Shown here: positions 32,555 to 40,738 of the stretch, piece after piece | Layout of the letters: every line of letters starts with the position of its first letter | How positions within the stretch are numbered: position 1 is the first letter of the stretch | Origin: Desulfobacterales bacterium | GTDB taxonomy: Bacteria > Desulfobacterota > Desulfobacteria > Desulfobacterales > JAFDCJ01 | Length of the DNA: 47,429 bases | NCBI GenBank assembly: GCA_030066155.1 | Contig: JASJCE010000014.1 | Span: 1 to 47,429, forward strand | Direction: 5' to 3' | Notes under the pieces: generated by a model | Seen by the model: only the letters and a program-made list of their open reading frames with translations | Told to the model about the DNA's origin: nothing | The model's database searches: none | Translations under genes and position numbers: made by a program

Positions 32555-34464
32555 CGGGGTTCGAGCATCAGAACCCCCTCCAGCGTATTCACATCCATCC
32601 GAAATCGTTGTAGATAATTTAATCCCAGCAGTCCCCATTCGGGCTGATTCGGAATATCCAAAACCAGAGCCTTCACATTATCAACCTCCCAACCTTCGAC
32701 CGTAATCGAATTCAGCGTAATCTCAGGAGCATATTTTACGCCGCCGGCGGTGAAAACTCTTCTGACCGGGCTGCGGTCGTCCACAATCAGACCCAGTTCC
32801 CGAGCAGTCGAACTGGGTATGGTCACCATAGAAGCCCCGGTATCAACAATGAACTTTTGATTCGAGCTGCGGTTCAGCACAGCGGTCAACGGTATCTGGC
32901 GAGATCCCGGTGCGAAATTAATGACAATCTTACCCTCCTGGGCCTTTACATCCGAGATCTGACTTTGCAAATTACGGATTTTGTCGTTGAAGGATGCCGG
33001 GTACTCCATCATCGCCAGGATTTCTTCAGCCAGGACCCAGTTGTTTTCAGCCAAAGCCAGCTCGACTCCCATCAGGTGAATATTCATATCTTCCGGTAGT
33101 TTTCGACCGCCGAGTCGATAGGCTTGCCAGGCACCGGACAGATTACCCTGATTTAATGATACTGCAATCCAATTACGATACAGATCTGAGTAGACCTTAG
33201 CGAGAAGTCTGGCATCCGGCGCAGCTGTTATCGGCAAACCATCCGCGACATTATCGACCAGATCGATGGCCTCTTCGTATCCAAAACTTTGCGATGTTGC
33301 CTGAACCACGCTCACCAGGAGCTGGCTATCCGCAGCTTCGATCAGGATCTGGGCGTCGAAAATATTTGACAGCTCGCGGTTAAAACCGGCCGTTGAAACA
33401 GTTTCGACCAGTTTGTTCATGTAGTCGATAACGACTTTCTTTTGCAAATGGGCGGGAGTATCTGCAGGGCTGAGTTTGGGATCAAACCGGAAAGCGCCGG
33501 CCAAGACTTCCAACCGTTCAATATTTGAATAGTCCGTTCCCATTGCCAGAGCGCGGGTGATTTCTTCCTCTCTGCTATTGGCAAACGTAATTCGATAAAA
33601 ATCATCGACCTGGGTATCGGGCTGCAGAAACCGCCCCTCATCACCATTCCAGAGGAATGCGCCGGCAACCAGATCACCAAAGGTCCAGCCAACAACCCGC
33701 TCCTGTTGCATTAGAACGCCGATTTCACCATAATCGCCTGTCAGCTTTCCTTCGGAAAACTGCCCTTGCACAACCGGATTCATCAGTTCGACAGGCTCCG
33801 GGGTATCCTGCGGTGTCAATGAAAGCCAGGTAATTTGTTCCTCCGCGACCCACGCACGAAGATCCGGGCCCTCAATTCTGAAGTCTTCCAAAATGCGCCA
33901 GAGTCCGACCTTGTCGTACTCATTGTATATACCGGCCGAGATATTCAATTCGAGCTCAGGCCCCATTTTAAGCGTCCATTCAGCCCCTCCCAGGCAGGCG
34001 CGCACGGGCAACGCAATCCAGCCGCCGCCAATTATGACGACCGGTATCTCTTTAATCACCTTGCCGCTGATGTCCTTGATGAGTACCAATCCGACCGGGA
34101 TACTGCTTTCTGCGGTGGAATTTACGGAAACAGCCTCATCTTTTGGAGGAGAGGTTGCTGAAGGCAAAGGCTCTACTTCAGCCTTGCGCGGGGCCGGTAT
34201 TTCAGCCGGTGAGATCTGGATCGGCGCTTCCTGCCGGGGCTCGAGTTGCAAGACTCGAAAGTAGTAATAGTAAATAAAACCAACCGCGCAGATAACCACA
34301 AAAATGATCCACGACCACTTCAGACCGCTTCGGGACGGGGTCAGCAGCCGGGAGCCGCAATTCAAGCAGAAATTGGACTCCAGTGGATTGGCGGTTTTGC
34401 ACTTCGGGCATGTTTGTACATCGTCGCTTTCGGGAAAAACTATTTGAAGATCATTATCTGCCAT
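32551..34464 (-). CDS. Membrane protein with zinc ribbon and retroviral-type aspartic protease domain
   Basis: This 637-residue protein begins with a zinc ribbon (CPKCKTANPLESNFCLNCGSRL, about 19-40), then a single membrane span (about 50-70, WIIFVVICAVGFIYYYYF), so most of it lies outside the cytoplasm. Residues about 115-270 contain GGGWIALPVRACLGG and GEIGVLMQQERVVGWTFGDL, which resemble parts of a trypsin-like fold without a clear catalytic triad. A helical middle part follows. The C-terminus (about 510-637) is a clan AA aspartic protease: FIVDTGASMVTIPSSTARELGL with the DTGA catalytic site, and WGLLGLNYLQRF. I start at ATG 34464; upstream in-frame sequence is hairpin-rich and non-coding in character. 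Substrates are unknown. Confidence 0.85.
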   Translation of the reverse strand: MADNDLQIVFPESDDVQTCPKCKTANPLESNFCLNCGSRLLTPSRSGLKWSWIIFVVICAVGFIYYYYFRVLQLEPRQEAPIQISPAEIPAPRKAEVEPLPSATSPPKDEAVSVNSTAESSIPVGLVLIKDISGKVIKEIPVVIIGGGWIALPVRACLGGAEWTLKMGPELELNISAGIYNEYDKVGLWRILEDFRIEGPDLRAWVAEEQITWLSLTPQDTPEPVELMNPVVQGQFSEGKLTGDYGEIGVLMQQERVVGWTFGDLVAGAFLWNGDEGRFLQPDTQVDDFYRITFANSREEEITRALAMGTDYSNIERLEVLAGAFRFDPKLSPADTPAHLQKKVVIDYMNKLVETVSTAGFNRELSNIFDAQILIEAADSQLLVSVVQATSQSFGYEEAIDLVDNVADGLPITAAPDARLLAKVYSDLYRNWIAVSLNQGNLSGAWQAYRLGGRKLPEDMNIHLMGVELALAENNWVLAEEILAMMEYPASFNDKIRNLQSQISDVKAQEGKIVINFAPGSRQIPLTAVLNRSSNQKFIVDTGASMVTIPSSTARELGLIVDDRSPVRRVFTAGGVKYAPEITLNSITVEGWEVDNVKALVLDIPNQPEWGLLGLNYLQRFRMDVNTLEGVLMLEPR

Positions 34465-34530
34465 ATGCCTGTTTAGACCCGTTGACGCAGTCACTGAAGT
34501 AAAAGGTGACGAATAAAAAGCAAAGCCGTC

Positions 34531-34572
34531 ACCCGGCCCAAAAGTCCGGGTCACCCTGCACGGATGCAGGGT
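34531..34572 (-). other. Two adjacent hairpins in the leader of the aspartic protease gene
   Basis: ACCCTGCA-CGGA-TGCAGGGT (34553-34572) is a perfect 8-bp stem with a 4-nt loop. ACCCGG (34531-34536) and CCGGGT (34546-34551) form a second stem. Both lie within 110 bp upstream of the start codon. The function is unknown; no T-run directly follows. The rest of 34465-34974 holds AT-rich degenerate repeats (words like TTTTGAA, about 34735-34900) and no gene. Confidence 0.45.
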
Positions 34573-34974
34573 AAATCGCTCGGCACAACCATGCGCGGAA
34601 TTACACCCCAGTCTCGCACATATCCATATTTTCAGCAAGTCCCCACCTGGAGTAACCGGGGAAACGTCAAAGTCAATTCTAACTGATTTGGATAGAAGCG
34701 ATTTGTCTTGCTGGATACGTCACTAAAATCCCAAATTACAATACTCAAATTACAAACAATATCAAAATTACAAATTCCAATGCTTAAAACATTACCATCA
34801 CTTATCGGAGTTTTGGCGTTGTTTAGTTTGTTTTGAATTTTGAATTTCGGTCATTGGTATTTTTTTGAAATTTGTTTTTTGGTGCTTGGAATTTTCATGA
34901 TTTTGATAAGCGAGTCACTCTATTCATTCCAGGCAATTGACTGATTAAATGACGTGGCCCTGCTGGGTTGGGCA

Positions 34975-35391
34975 TCAGATATCGGCGTCATCCAGCGCCA
35001 CAAATAATTTTAAGCCGTCGATGTATCTAACCTGCACCTGCCGGTTTTTTTCAATTGGTGCTTCATGCCCTACTTTTTCGGCCTTCCAGAGCTCACCATT
35101 AATCAGGACATAGCCGGTTGGCGCCAGCCGGTCCCGGGTAACCCCCCGCTTGCCGACCATTGAGCGGGAATCATCGGCGGGCGAATGGTCATATGATCGC
35201 CAGACAAACGGGAACAGGACCGCTTCTTTGACAATCCACAAAATAATGAGGGCCGTCCATATCCAGAACGGAATCGGCACCCAGTGCTGGACGACAACCA
35301 GTACCAAAATCAATACCGCTGTTCCAGGAAGGCAAAGCAACCCGTAACGGATATAAACGCGTCGGGGAATATCTTTAAGTTTTGTCGGCAT
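34975..35391 (-). CDS. NfeD-type membrane protein with OB-fold domain
   Basis: This is a 138-residue protein with two hydrophobic spans (about 16-35 and 42-60) and a C-terminal OB-fold. SMVGKRGVTRDRLAPTGYVLINGELWKAEKVG is the NfeD C-terminal signature (GxxGxxxxxLxPxGxVxVxGExW), and NRQVQVRYIDGLKLFV completes the barrel. NfeD proteins normally work with SPFH-family membrane proteins, but no SPFH gene is in the window. Short versions like this are common. The gene has no obvious partner. Confidence 0.85.
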   Translation of the reverse strand: MPTKLKDIPRRVYIRYGLLCLPGTAVLILVLVVVQHWVPIPFWIWTALIILWIVKEAVLFPFVWRSYDHSPADDSRSMVGKRGVTRDRLAPTGYVLINGELWKAEKVGHEAPIEKNRQVQVRYIDGLKLFVALDDADI

Positions 35392-35459
35392 AAGTTATCG
35401 TTGCCGCAGTAGCATCTGAGTTTGAAAAAATTGGCACATTGCAGCCGATGCCTGATTGT

Positions 35460-35555
35460 GGATACTGGATACTGGATGCTGGATACTGGATACTGGATGC
35501 TGGATGCTCGATACCGGATGCTCGATACTGGATACTGGATGCTTGATGCTGGATA
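35460..35555. repeat. Heptamer array, GGATACT/GGATGCT words, about 13 units
   Basis: This stretch is a nearly unbroken series of 7-bp units: GGATACT, GGATACT, GGATGCT, then CGATACC, CGATACT and TGATGCT variants. There are no spacers, so it is not CRISPR. It is the longest and clearest of the window's heptamer arrays and occupies most of the gap between the NfeD-type gene and the 35583-36152 gene. Confidence 0.9.
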
Positions 35556-35582
35556 AGACAATAAGGGATGCCATCTTAGCAA

Positions 35583-36152
35583 TTATTCCCCATCCTGTTC
35601 ATTATCAAGCATCTTGACTGCCCGGGACGAAGTAATCACCCGAATAAACTCATCCTCCATCTCTTTGCGCCGAGCTTTCATTTCGCTGAATATCCGGCTT
35701 ATTTCTTTCCATTGACCGATGCGCCTGTTTCTTAAATTCGCCGTTTGCACGGCACACATATACCAGGTGCAAATCCAGGGGCGGAAAAACCGGTCCAGCG
35801 TGCAACCCCGCGGACGAATATAGCAGCAGGTCGCTTTCCAGGTTGAAACCGGTTGACGGGGCGGAATATCCATATGATTGAGGTGCAAAAAAACCAAATC
35901 TCGATAATCGAACCAGGGACTGGCGGACAGGCAACAGGGATCCGGACAATGCGGACAGGTCTCCAGGCAGAGCTCATCCAGAAAACCAAAACCGATCTCC
36001 AGTCCGAGGTACACCGAGGAGGCCAGAGACCCGGCATATCCCAGCCTGCTGGCTTGCCGCTCAACCAGCGCCCGAATTATGCGGTTGGCCTCATCCCAGG
36101 AGGCGGTTGTCCGCCACGGCGGTGATAATCTTTCGATATGCGAATATCTCAT
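35583..36152 (-). CDS. YkgJ-like cysteine-cluster protein
   Basis: This is a 189-residue soluble protein with conserved Cys clusters: CPHCPDPCC (about 65-73), CCYIRPRGC and RPWICTWYMC (about 108-133). The order Cx2Cx3CC, then GCxL...RPxxCxxxxC, matches the YkgJ family, thought to bind iron or zinc. The N-terminal part (RYSHIERLSPPWRTTASWDEANRIIRALVERQASRLG) is helical and not recognised. It lies 9 bp downstream of the inositol-monophosphatase-like gene on the same strand and is likely cotranscribed. Function unknown. Confidence 0.75.
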   Translation of the reverse strand: MRYSHIERLSPPWRTTASWDEANRIIRALVERQASRLGYAGSLASSVYLGLEIGFGFLDELCLETCPHCPDPCCLSASPWFDYRDLVFLHLNHMDIPPRQPVSTWKATCCYIRPRGCTLDRFFRPWICTWYMCAVQTANLRNRRIGQWKEISRIFSEMKARRKEMEDEFIRVITSSRAVKMLDNEQDGE

Positions 36153-36161
36153 TTTTGGGAT

Positions 36162-36959
36162 TCATGAATTCGGCTGCAGGTAACCTCTAATTTGCATATA
36201 TGTTTCCGGTGTGGCAACCAGCAGCGGGTCGTCGATTCGCTGACCGTCCAGATATTCATTCAAATGAAAATTACATCCGTCGAAATTACAGATTTTGCCG
36301 CCGGCCGCCTCGATGATCACCCGGGCGGCGGCCATCCCCTGGAAAGATTCGTTGGCGATGATGGCGGCGTCGGCCCGGCCGCTGGCTATATAGCAGATAT
36401 GGGCGGAGGCACATCCGAGGTTGCGGATTTTTCCGGGAAAGGTCGAATGGTAGTGCTGGTGAAAACGCGAAAACGTAAACAGCAGACTCTCATCGTTGAT
36501 GCTCTGGCCATCGTCTATTTTGATCTTTTTTTTGCCCCAGTAAGCCTCCTGCCCGGCCCTGGCATGAAATAAATCACCGGTAGACGGCATATAAAAAACA
36601 CCGAAAATTGGCCAGAAATTATCGAGCACGGCCAGCGACATACCCCATATCGGAATACCGGCCTGAAAGTTCGCCACGCCTTCCACCGGATCGAAGATCC
36701 ACAGGTATCGTTTGCCTTCATGGGAATAGTTTTCGCTGACCTGGTCGAACTTGAACACCTGGTGCTCCGGATATCGTTCGGCCAGTCTTTCCTGAAACAG
36801 ATCGGTTAAACGCACTTCCGCCTCAATTACCATGCCCTGATCGAATTTAACCTGGGGCTTGCCTTTGCCGTAAAATGCAAGTGCCTTCTTACCGGCTTCT
36901 TTGATGAAATCAGTCGCAAAACCGCTCAGCTCTTCGATCCCATGACTTTTTTTGCCCAT
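36162..36959 (-). CDS. Inositol monophosphatase-family protein with degenerate active site
   Basis: This is a 265-residue member of the inositol monophosphatase/CysQ family by length and overall pattern: YLWIFDPVEGVANFQAGIPIWGMSLAVL (about 86-113) corresponds to the DPIDGTxNF motif, and AARVIIEAAGGKICNFDG (about 213-231) to the second motif. Three of the four metal-ligand positions are changed. The first Asp of DPIDGT is kept but the second is Glu (DPVEG). The WD of motif B is absent (SFQGMAAARV). The GEE motif is not found (KFDQVSENY instead). A changed or lost activity is likely. TATACCTCCTC upstream (minus-strand GAGGAGGTATA) is a good ribosome site. Confidence 0.8.
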   Translation of the reverse strand: MGKKSHGIEELSGFATDFIKEAGKKALAFYGKGKPQVKFDQGMVIEAEVRLTDLFQERLAERYPEHQVFKFDQVSENYSHEGKRYLWIFDPVEGVANFQAGIPIWGMSLAVLDNFWPIFGVFYMPSTGDLFHARAGQEAYWGKKKIKIDDGQSINDESLLFTFSRFHQHYHSTFPGKIRNLGCASAHICYIASGRADAAIIANESFQGMAAARVIIEAAGGKICNFDGCNFHLNEYLDGQRIDDPLLVATPETYMQIRGYLQPNS

Positions 36960-36997
36960 TATACCTCCTCTTTGTTTTGATGTAGTTAAAACTATAA

Positions 36998-37138
36998 CCC
37001 AAACCGGCGAAGCCGGAAATGAATATTGAATATTGAATAATGACTATTAGTGGTATTCTATCAATCTTATATCGCTTCCCACAAAAATAGTCGGAATATC
37101 ATTACTCAAATCCTGCACAAACATGATTTAAGTTCAAT
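36998..37138. repeat. Right copy of the 141-bp inverted repeat pair
   Basis: This is the inverted partner of 31549-31689, without gaps. It lies 39 bp upstream of the IMPase-like gene start. The copies enclose 5.3 kb with five genes. The rest of 36960-37734 has further heptamer arrays (CGAAGCC/CGAAAC words at about 37318-37345 facing TTCGGTT words at about 37495-37530) and no gene that I can support. Confidence 0.9.
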
Positions 37139-37317
37139 AATTAGACACTAATCATCCATAAAATCCGATCAAACTTTTTGGGCTGAATTTGGATGCGCCA
37201 TTCTAATGCTTTGCTATCTCTTCTTATGGTTAATCAAAAGTGAACGCTCCTCTTGCTAAGCGGGAGGCCTCAGGAACCCCCCTGGGAAAGGGCAGACCCA
37301 CTGGCACAACGATTTAA

Positions 37318-37530
37318 ATCCGAAATCCGAAGCACGAAGCCCGAAACAAATTCGAATGAAATAAATACCAATGACAAAACAATTCCGAGACAGTTGGGAA
37401 TCTGGCGATAAGCGCGTTGAACAATTCTACTCACTGCTTTTATCGTCTTGTCTTGACCGTTTTGAACATTTGGACATTCGTATTTGTGATTTGTTTCGGT
37501 TTTCGAGATTCGGTTTTCGTATTTTTTCAA
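37318..37530. repeat. Heptamer arrays with CGAARYC words, inverted pair
   Basis: GAAATCC, GAAGCAC, GAAGCCC and GAAACAA run in 7-bp steps from about 37320. At 37490-37530 the complementary strand has CGAAAAC, CGAATCT, CGAAAAC and CGAAACA. About 140 bp of other sequence lie between. Confidence 0.65.
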
Positions 37531-37734
37531 GCTTCACTTGTCTCTGATCTTGCCCTGAGAACCAGGTTTTAGTTTTGGAATATAAAATAACCGTCCCGGC
37601 GAATTGGATCAAGAAAAATAACGGTATCATCCTCGCGGTCGGATATTTCCTTGACAAGGTCATGCCGATACCATACAGTTCATCGAAATTTTATATTATT
37701 TACGGTGTGTTAGCCGGAGACTGGAGGTGTATCA

Positions 37735-38316
37735 ATGGGCCAGCAAGTTCCGACGCGGGAAGAGGCCTTCTCGCTTTTGAAACAATACAATCAAAATGAA
37801 AGCCTGATTAAACATGCCCTGGCGGTGGAAGGTGTCATGCGTTATTTTGCCCGCAAGCGCGGTGAGGACGAGGATAAATGGGGAACCATCGGTCTGATCC
37901 ACGATCTGGATTACGAGAAATTTCCGGAACAGCACTGCCGCAAGACGGAGGAGATTTTGCGCGAAAACAACTGGCCGGAGGATTATATTCGTGCGGTCGT
38001 CAGCCATGGCTGGGGTATATGTTCAGATGTGAAGCCCGAGTCAGAATTGGAAAAGGTCCTTTTTACCATCGATGAGCTGACCGGGCTGGTGGTGACCACC
38101 GCCCTGGTGCGGCCGTCCAAAAGTGTTTTGGATGTCAAAACCAAATCCGTAAAAAAGAAATGGAAAGACAAGCGATTTGCCGCCGGAGTAGACCGCTCCA
38201 TTATTGAAAAAGGCGCCGCGATGCTGGGCATGGAACTATCAGATGTCATTTCGGACACCATTATGGGCATGCGCGAGGTGGCGGACGAGATCGGGCTGCA
38301 GGGCAATCAAGAGTGA
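37735..38316 (+). CDS. HD-domain phosphohydrolase
   Basis: This is a 193-residue HD-fold protein. The first ligand His lies in LIKHALAVEGVMRYFARKRG, the HD pair in TIGLIHDLDYEKFPEQHC (about 58-74), a further His in YIRAVVSHGWG, and FTIDELTGLVVTTALVRPSK gives the final Asp. This pattern fits small HDIG/YqeK-like metal phosphohydrolases acting on nucleotides or unknown phosphoesters. CTGGAGGTG lies 8 nt before the ATG. No operon partner is present. The precise substrate is unknown. Confidence 0.9.
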   Translation: MGQQVPTREEAFSLLKQYNQNESLIKHALAVEGVMRYFARKRGEDEDKWGTIGLIHDLDYEKFPEQHCRKTEEILRENNWPEDYIRAVVSHGWGICSDVKPESELEKVLFTIDELTGLVVTTALVRPSKSVLDVKTKSVKKKWKDKRFAAGVDRSIIEKGAAMLGMELSDVISDTIMGMREVADEIGLQGNQE

Positions 38317-38327
38317 TTTTGGATTTC

Positions 38328-38350
38328 GGAATTCGGATTGCGGATTTAAA
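38328..38350. repeat. Short heptamer array, GGATTTC word
   Basis: GGATTTC, GGAATTC, GGATTGC and GGATTT follow each other in 7-bp steps just after the HD gene. Confidence 0.6.
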
Positions 38351-38454
38351 ATTTGATACCTGCTGTCCCTTCAAGCAGTCAGAGTCAAAAAAATAATTTC
38401 ATTGCATTACCTTTTAGGCCATAAACCCTACACCCTATACCTTTTGCCTTAAAC

Positions 38455-38751
38455 CTATTTGTTTTTGAACCCGGTGATTACCCAGTAGACGATCCATAAA
38501 ACCACAACCGGTCCGGGGCCGACATACAGAAATGTTATGAGATCCTGTTTCCAGGGCTGAAGAAAAGCCGCGATCAGAGCCGGCCAGATTACGGATGCTG
38601 CCAGTGCCAATCGCATACGCCCGCTCAGCGTAAATGCCGGACTGGCTGCGGCCGGCCGGTTCTCCTGACCACGATTCAAAATCCGGGGCAAGAACAAGAT
38701 CCCCAGGATGATAATCACCAGCACCAGAATTTCCTGAACACCTGAAAACAT
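38455..38751 (-). CDS. Small membrane protein, 98 residues
   Basis: The protein has an N-terminal hydrophobic span (about 5-25, GVQEILVLVIIILGILFLPRIL), a short cytoplasmic-type loop (NRGQENRPAAASPAF) and two further spans (about 45-65 and 75-92, ending VYWVITGFKNK). The first span recalls TatA-like starts, but no amphipathic helix follows. I do not recognise a family. GGGAGG upstream on the minus strand supports the ATG. It lies alone between the HD gene and the pilin operon. Confidence 0.65.
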   Translation of the reverse strand: MFSGVQEILVLVIIILGILFLPRILNRGQENRPAAASPAFTLSGRMRLALAASVIWPALIAAFLQPWKQDLITFLYVGPGPVVVLWIVYWVITGFKNK

Positions 38752-39030
38752 GCAGCCTCCCTGTAAAACCCCCTGGTTACCACAAAAATATCACACGAAC
38801 AAGACGTTAGATTTTCAGAATCGGCAGTTGTCGCCAACCGATTATAGCGGTTTCCAACTTCTGCAACAATTGCTGCTGATGGATAGAAGAATTGCTAATT
38901 TTCTAACTTTTTCTTCTCACTCATTCTTTCCTTTACCTCCCAATCCCGGACCCGATTTTGATCTGCTCATGATCCGATATATTCGGACTCACCGCTACTT
39001 GTCGTAATAAAATTTTTGTATTTTTAGAGG

Positions 39031-39046
39031 TGGTATGCTTCTTGCC
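39031..39046 (+). promoter_or_regulatory. Candidate sigma-54 promoter of the minor pilin operon
   Basis: TGGTATGCTTCTTGCC has GG and GC at correct -24/-12 spacing and the TTGC element. It is weaker than the two at 9195 and 19465. A TCCGA-TATAT-TCGGA inverted repeat about 50 bp upstream could be an activator site. Sigma-54 control of pilus genes is well known (PilS/PilR). The 38752-39160 gap holds this and the leader hairpin; no gene. Confidence 0.5.
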
Positions 39047-39069
39047 ACAAGCTACGCAATAACCGTTCA

Positions 39070-39112
39070 GCCGGTACCATGGGTCAAGCGACAATAATAC
39101 CCGGCTTTTTTT
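39070..39112 (+). terminator. Intrinsic terminator in the leader of the pilin operon
   Basis: GCCGG (39070-39074) and CCGGC (39101-39105) plus adjoining TA/TA pairs form a hairpin followed directly by seven Ts. No plus-strand gene ends nearby, so this sits in the leader between the candidate promoter and fimT and may attenuate the operon. Confidence 0.55.
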
Positions 39113-39160
39113 ATGCGTACGGTCACAAATTCAACTCAATCAATATGGAGGTCACCACCG

Positions 39161-39619
39161 GTGCGAAGATGCGGTGGATTTACTTTGCTGGAAGCGCTGG
39201 TCGTCATCTTTTTGATCGCCATCGTTGCGACTATTGCAGCGCCCAATCTAATCGCATGGCGCAATAAGGCCAAAATCAGGTCCGCAGCAGACAACCTGAA
39301 AGGCGACCTGGAACTGGCAAAATTCAAAGCCGCCCAGATAAATGGTCCGGTCGCGATCCAATTTACCGCAGACGAATACGAGATCTTTCATGACAGCGGC
39401 GGCCTCACCTATACCCGGGACTCAGGCGAACAGCTTTATAGAGCCAGATCCCTGCCGCCCGGTGTCAATATCGATTTAAAGGATTCTACCAATATCAATT
39501 TCAAGGGCAAAGGCACGGCCAGGTCCGGTTCGATCTATCTGGTGAATTCAAACGGTCTCAGAAAGCGGGTTAAGGTAAGTGCCGTGGGAAGGATAAAAAT
39601 TGAGGATAAGCCAAAATGA
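39161..39619 (+). CDS. fimT: Type IV minor pilin/pseudopilin FimT (GspH family)
   Basis: This is a 152-residue prepilin. With a GTG start at 39161 the leader is MRRCGG, followed by the cleavage site and FTLLEALVVIFLIAIVATIAAPN, with Glu at mature position 5. GGAGGT lies 8 nt upstream of the GTG. The alternative ATG at 39113 has no ribosome site and directly follows a T-run terminator. The C-terminal globular part (LAKFKAAQINGPVAIQFTADEYEIF) fits the GspH/FimT pattern. It starts a five-gene minor pilin operon and overlaps pilV by 4 bp. It is likely a pilus tip or priming subunit. Confidence 0.9.
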   Translation: MRRCGGFTLLEALVVIFLIAIVATIAAPNLIAWRNKAKIRSAADNLKGDLELAKFKAAQINGPVAIQFTADEYEIFHDSGGLTYTRDSGEQLYRARSLPPGVNIDLKDSTNINFKGKGTARSGSIYLVNSNGLRKRVKVSAVGRIKIEDKPK

Positions 39620-40023
39620 AATACGACCCAAACATTCATTCGAGGTTTTCGGATAGAGCGGGGGTGACGCTGATTGAAGTCCTGATTGCCATTGGGGTAT
39701 TTGCCGTTGGAATGCTCGGCATCGGCCAGTTGGTCGGTGCGACCCTTCGCAACAACACGACAGGCCACACCCTGACCCGGGCCACGATGCTGGCCCAGGA
39801 AAAAATTGAAAGATTGAAGCTGCAGTCCATCAACGCCATGAAGGACCGGTGTCCGGAAGACGGGAAACCGGAAGAAATCGGCACCTTTTTTGAGCGGCGA
39901 TGCACCGTGGATGAATCCTATTCCAGCAGCGCCAATATCATCGAAGTGACCGTCAGCTGGAAACACAATGGGCAGAACCGTGACGTTACGCTAAAAACAA
40001 TGACCCTCGGCGGTGGAACATAA
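39616..40023 (+). CDS. pilV: Type IV minor pilin PilV
   Basis: This is a 135-residue prepilin whose ATG overlaps the fimT stop. The leader runs to RAG, and the mature part begins VTLIEVLIAIGVFAVGMLGIGQLVGATLRNN, with Glu5. The region AQEKIERLKLQSI and a short globular end with SANIIEVTVSWKHNGQNRDVTLKT are typical for PilV, which stays small. It is processed by the PilD peptidase (not in this window) and works with PilW and PilX. The stop overlaps the start of pilW by one codon position (TAATG). Confidence 0.9.
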   Translation: MKYDPNIHSRFSDRAGVTLIEVLIAIGVFAVGMLGIGQLVGATLRNNTTGHTLTRATMLAQEKIERLKLQSINAMKDRCPEDGKPEEIGTFFERRCTVDESYSSSANIIEVTVSWKHNGQNRDVTLKTMTLGGGT

Positions 40024-40655
40024 TGATTACGTTGGCGTCCGGCGCTAATCTGAATAAATCACAGCCCCCCCTGCTGACGGATAGCACAGGCTTTACCGTA
40101 GCCGAATTGATCCTGGCCCTCGGCATGATGATGATCGTCATGACCGCAATGATCAGCCTGGCGACGTCCCTGAACCGCACCTATATGACGCAGACCACAG
40201 TCGCCGGTGTTCAGCATGTCACCCGTGCAGGTCTCGACATTATGGTGCGTAATATCCGCATGGCCGGATTTAATCCGCGCAATGTGAATTCTGTCGGCAT
40301 TGTTGAAGCATCCGCGAACGCCTTTCGATTCAGCTATGATTTGAATGGAAGCGGCAGTATCGAGCCAAAGGTCGACTTGGGTAAAGAGCCGCCCGAAGAT
40401 ATCAAATATCTGCGCAATGCGAACAACCAGTTGATCCGGCAGATAGACGGCAGATCAAACTCCAATCAATCCCTGGTTGACAATGTTTCAGGGTTAACAT
40501 TCAAGTATCTTGACAAAAACAACAATGAAACCGCTAATGCCGATGCCATTCGGGTTGTGGAAGTTTCGTTGACAGTAAAAGAGCCCTTGGGGAGGGGCCG
40601 GCCGGTCAGTCGGACTTACCAGACTCGCGTCATTTGCCGCAATCTTGGTCTGTAG
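40023..40655 (+). CDS. pilW: Type IV minor pilin PilW
   Basis: This is a 210-residue prepilin with a longer leader (MITLASGANLNKSQPPLLTDSTG) before FTVAELILALGMMMIVMTAMISLATSL, with Glu at mature position 5. HVTRAGLDIMVRNIRMAGFNP and AFRFSYDLNGSGSIEP follow, the usual PilW blocks. It ends VSLTVKEPLGRGRPVSRTYQTRVICRNLGL. ATG follows the pilV stop directly. The operon order and the size fit PilW. Confidence 0.9.
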   Translation: MITLASGANLNKSQPPLLTDSTGFTVAELILALGMMMIVMTAMISLATSLNRTYMTQTTVAGVQHVTRAGLDIMVRNIRMAGFNPRNVNSVGIVEASANAFRFSYDLNGSGSIEPKVDLGKEPPEDIKYLRNANNQLIRQIDGRSNSNQSLVDNVSGLTFKYLDKNNNETANADAIRVVEVSLTVKEPLGRGRPVSRTYQTRVICRNLGL

Positions 40656-40738
40656 GTGCCAAACCCACCGGAACGGTTGCTGATTGCAATCTCCCCGTGG
40701 ATGTCGTTGGCTGGTTTGAAATTTGGGGCAAGCGATAT

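Noticed and set aside
35460-35555. CRISPR-like array
   Set aside because: The units are 7 bp and directly adjacent, with no spacers and no cas genes nearby.
35310-35582. Minus-strand reading frame with repeated SSIQYPVSSIRY-type protein sequence
   Set aside because: It is a translation of the heptamer array; 7 bp repeats give a 7-residue pattern in any open frame.
31549-37138. Composite transposon bounded by the 141-bp inverted repeats
   Set aside because: No transposase, integrase or fragment of one is encoded between the copies, and I could not identify flanking target duplications.
37270-37530. Minus-strand reading frame between the IMPase-like and HD genes
   Set aside because: The sequence is made of the CGAARYC heptamers and lacks domain features.
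39113-39160. ATG 39113 as fimT start
   Set aside because: It directly follows a terminator-like T-run, has no ribosome site and would give a 22-residue leader; the GTG at 39161 has GGAGGT and a standard 6-residue prepilin leader.
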